Assembly (NCBI GenBank): GCA_052148715.1
Contig: JBKQHQ010000191.1
Coordinates: forward strand, 1 to 6,006
Reading direction: 5' to 3'
DNA from: JBKQHQ01 sp052148715
GTDB taxonomy: Bacteria > Pseudomonadota > Alphaproteobacteria > Rhizobiales > Xanthobacteraceae
Length of the DNA stretch: 6,006 nt
Under the pieces are notes generated by a model, which saw nothing but the letters and a program-made list of their open reading frames with translations, did no database searches and had not been told where the DNA came from. The translations under genes were made by a program, and so were the position numbers. Shown piece after piece: positions 5,352 to 6,006 of this stretch; positions within the stretch are counted from its first letter, which is position 1; every line of letters begins with the position of its first letter.

Positions 5352-6006
5352 ATGCTCGTCCCCATCATCCTAAAGACCGCCACCGGCCAGGTGGAGGTCT
5401 ATAGCGGCGGCAGCGGTCCGCTGATCGTGCTGTTGCCCTCGCTTGGCCGCGGCGCTGCGGACTTCTTGGAGCTCGGCGACCAGCTGATCAAACGCGGCTA
5501 TCGCGTCGCCGCGCCCGAACCGCGGGGCATCGGCAAGAGCCAGGGACCGCTCGACAACATCAGCTTCCACGACCTAGCTCGCGACGCGGCCGATGTGATC
5601 AAGGCCGATGGCGGCAAAGCGGTCGTCGCCGGGCACGCCTTCGGCCAGAAAGTCGGCCGCACCGTGGCTATGGACTACCCCGATATCGTCCGCTGCGTCA
5701 TTATGCTGGCAGGCGCGGGCCGCGCCATCATTCCGCCTGAGGTGCGCAAGGCAATCATGGCTTCAGGCGATCCGTCGCTGAGCGATGCTGAGCGGGTCGA
5801 GGCGCTGAAGCTCGCCTTCTTCGCTCCCGGCAATGACCCGGTAGCCGCCGGCTGGCTTAAGGGCTGGCGCCCTGACATTAAGAAGGCGCAGCTGGGCGCC
5901 GAGAGCCGCACCACCGACGACGAATACATACCCGCCGGCCGCGCGCCGATCCTCGACATGCAGGCCGAGTTCGACACCGTCGTGCCGCCTTCGGCGCGTC
6001 AGGACC
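5352..6006 (+). CDS. Alpha/beta-hydrolase-fold protein with Ala at the nucleophile position (3' end cut by window edge)
   Basis: The first 218 codons are present without a stop; full-length relatives are about 250-280 aa, so the last stretch is missing. The fold is recognisable: strand PLIVLLPSLGRGAADF (23-38) at the oxyanion-hole region (in place of the common HGxP), YRVAAPEPRGIGKSQG (50-65), then the nucleophile elbow VVAGHAFGQKVGR (91-103), then YPDIVRCVIMLAGAG (109-123), and PILDMQAEFDTVVPP (199-213), where D208 fits the catalytic acid position. The elbow reads G94-H-A96-F-G98, where classical members have Ser at 96, so a normal serine-hydrolase mechanism is not expected. The catalytic His would lie beyond the window edge. 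The gene follows GST by 9 bp with a GAGG ribosome site and is probably the fourth gene of the operon. It may bind a substrate, act as a non-classical lyase or hydrolase, or be non-catalytic. Confidence 0.88.
   Translation, partial: MLVPIILKTATGQVEVYSGGSGPLIVLLPSLGRGAADFLELGDQLIKRGYRVAAPEPRGIGKSQGPLDNISFHDLARDAADVIKADGGKAVVAGHAFGQKVGRTVAMDYPDIVRCVIMLAGAGRAIIPPEVRKAIMASGDPSLSDAERVEALKLAFFAPGNDPVAAGWLKGWRPDIKKAQLGAESRTTDDEYIPAGRAPILDMQAEFDTVVPPSARQD

Noticed and set aside
1..6006. Mobile elements, CRISPR arrays, tRNA/rRNA genes, toxin-antitoxin or defence modules
   Set aside because: I found no transposase-like frame, no regularly spaced direct repeats and no cloverleaf or rRNA-like stretch. 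Coding is continuous with metabolic, transport and regulatory genes.

Overview
The window is GC-rich (roughly 60-65% by eye) and almost fully coding. Protein style (RbsC-type permeases, an IclR regulator, MKLFWSSRSPFARK-type glutathione transferase, GHAFG-type alpha/beta hydrolase), tight ATGA gene overlaps and frequent GTG/TTG starts suggest an alphaproteobacterium, perhaps a sphingomonad or Rhizobiales member. That is an inference from style; there is no rRNA or marker gene. No tRNA, insertion sequence, integrase or CRISPR array was seen.

Left half (1-2590, minus strand, read right to left): an IclR-family regulator gene (GTG start at 2590) is followed after 40 bp by two different RbsC/BPD_transp_2 inner-membrane permeases. 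These overlap by 4 bp, and the second runs off the left edge. They look like the two halves of a heterodimeric sugar-type ABC importer. Its ATPase and binding protein are not in the window and may lie beyond position 1.

Centre (2591-2736): a 146-bp divergent control region. It holds a plausible sigma70-like promoter on each strand whose -10 boxes overlap. Next to the plus-strand -35 box, and partly overlapping it, are two small dyads (TGAAA-TG-TTTCA and TCAAC-N5-GTTGA) that are candidate operators for the IclR protein. The plus-strand leader carries an 8-bp GC hairpin and a second hairpin that includes part of the Shine-Dalgarno sequence.

Right half (2737-6006, plus strand): an apparent four-gene catabolic operon. 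In order it encodes a metallo-beta-lactamase-fold lactonase-like hydrolase (TTG start), an amidohydrolase_2/COG3618 TIM-barrel hydrolase (the family of several lactonases), a glutathione S-transferase overlapping it by 4 bp, and an alpha/beta-hydrolase-fold protein truncated by the right edge. The last two are 9 bp apart.

Working model (inference): an importable small molecule, perhaps a sugar- or lactone-like compound, is sensed by the IclR regulator, taken up by the importer and opened by the hydrolases. A divergent IclR regulator beside an MBL-fold lactonase recalls the Agrobacterium blcR (attJ)-blcABC (attKLM) gamma-butyrolactone locus, but the other genes differ, so the substrate is probably different. 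Two of the hydrolases depart from the usual catalytic pattern: Ala replaces the nucleophile Ser in the alpha/beta hydrolase, and Asn stands at the usual beta8 Asp in the amidohydrolase. These are the points I would examine first.
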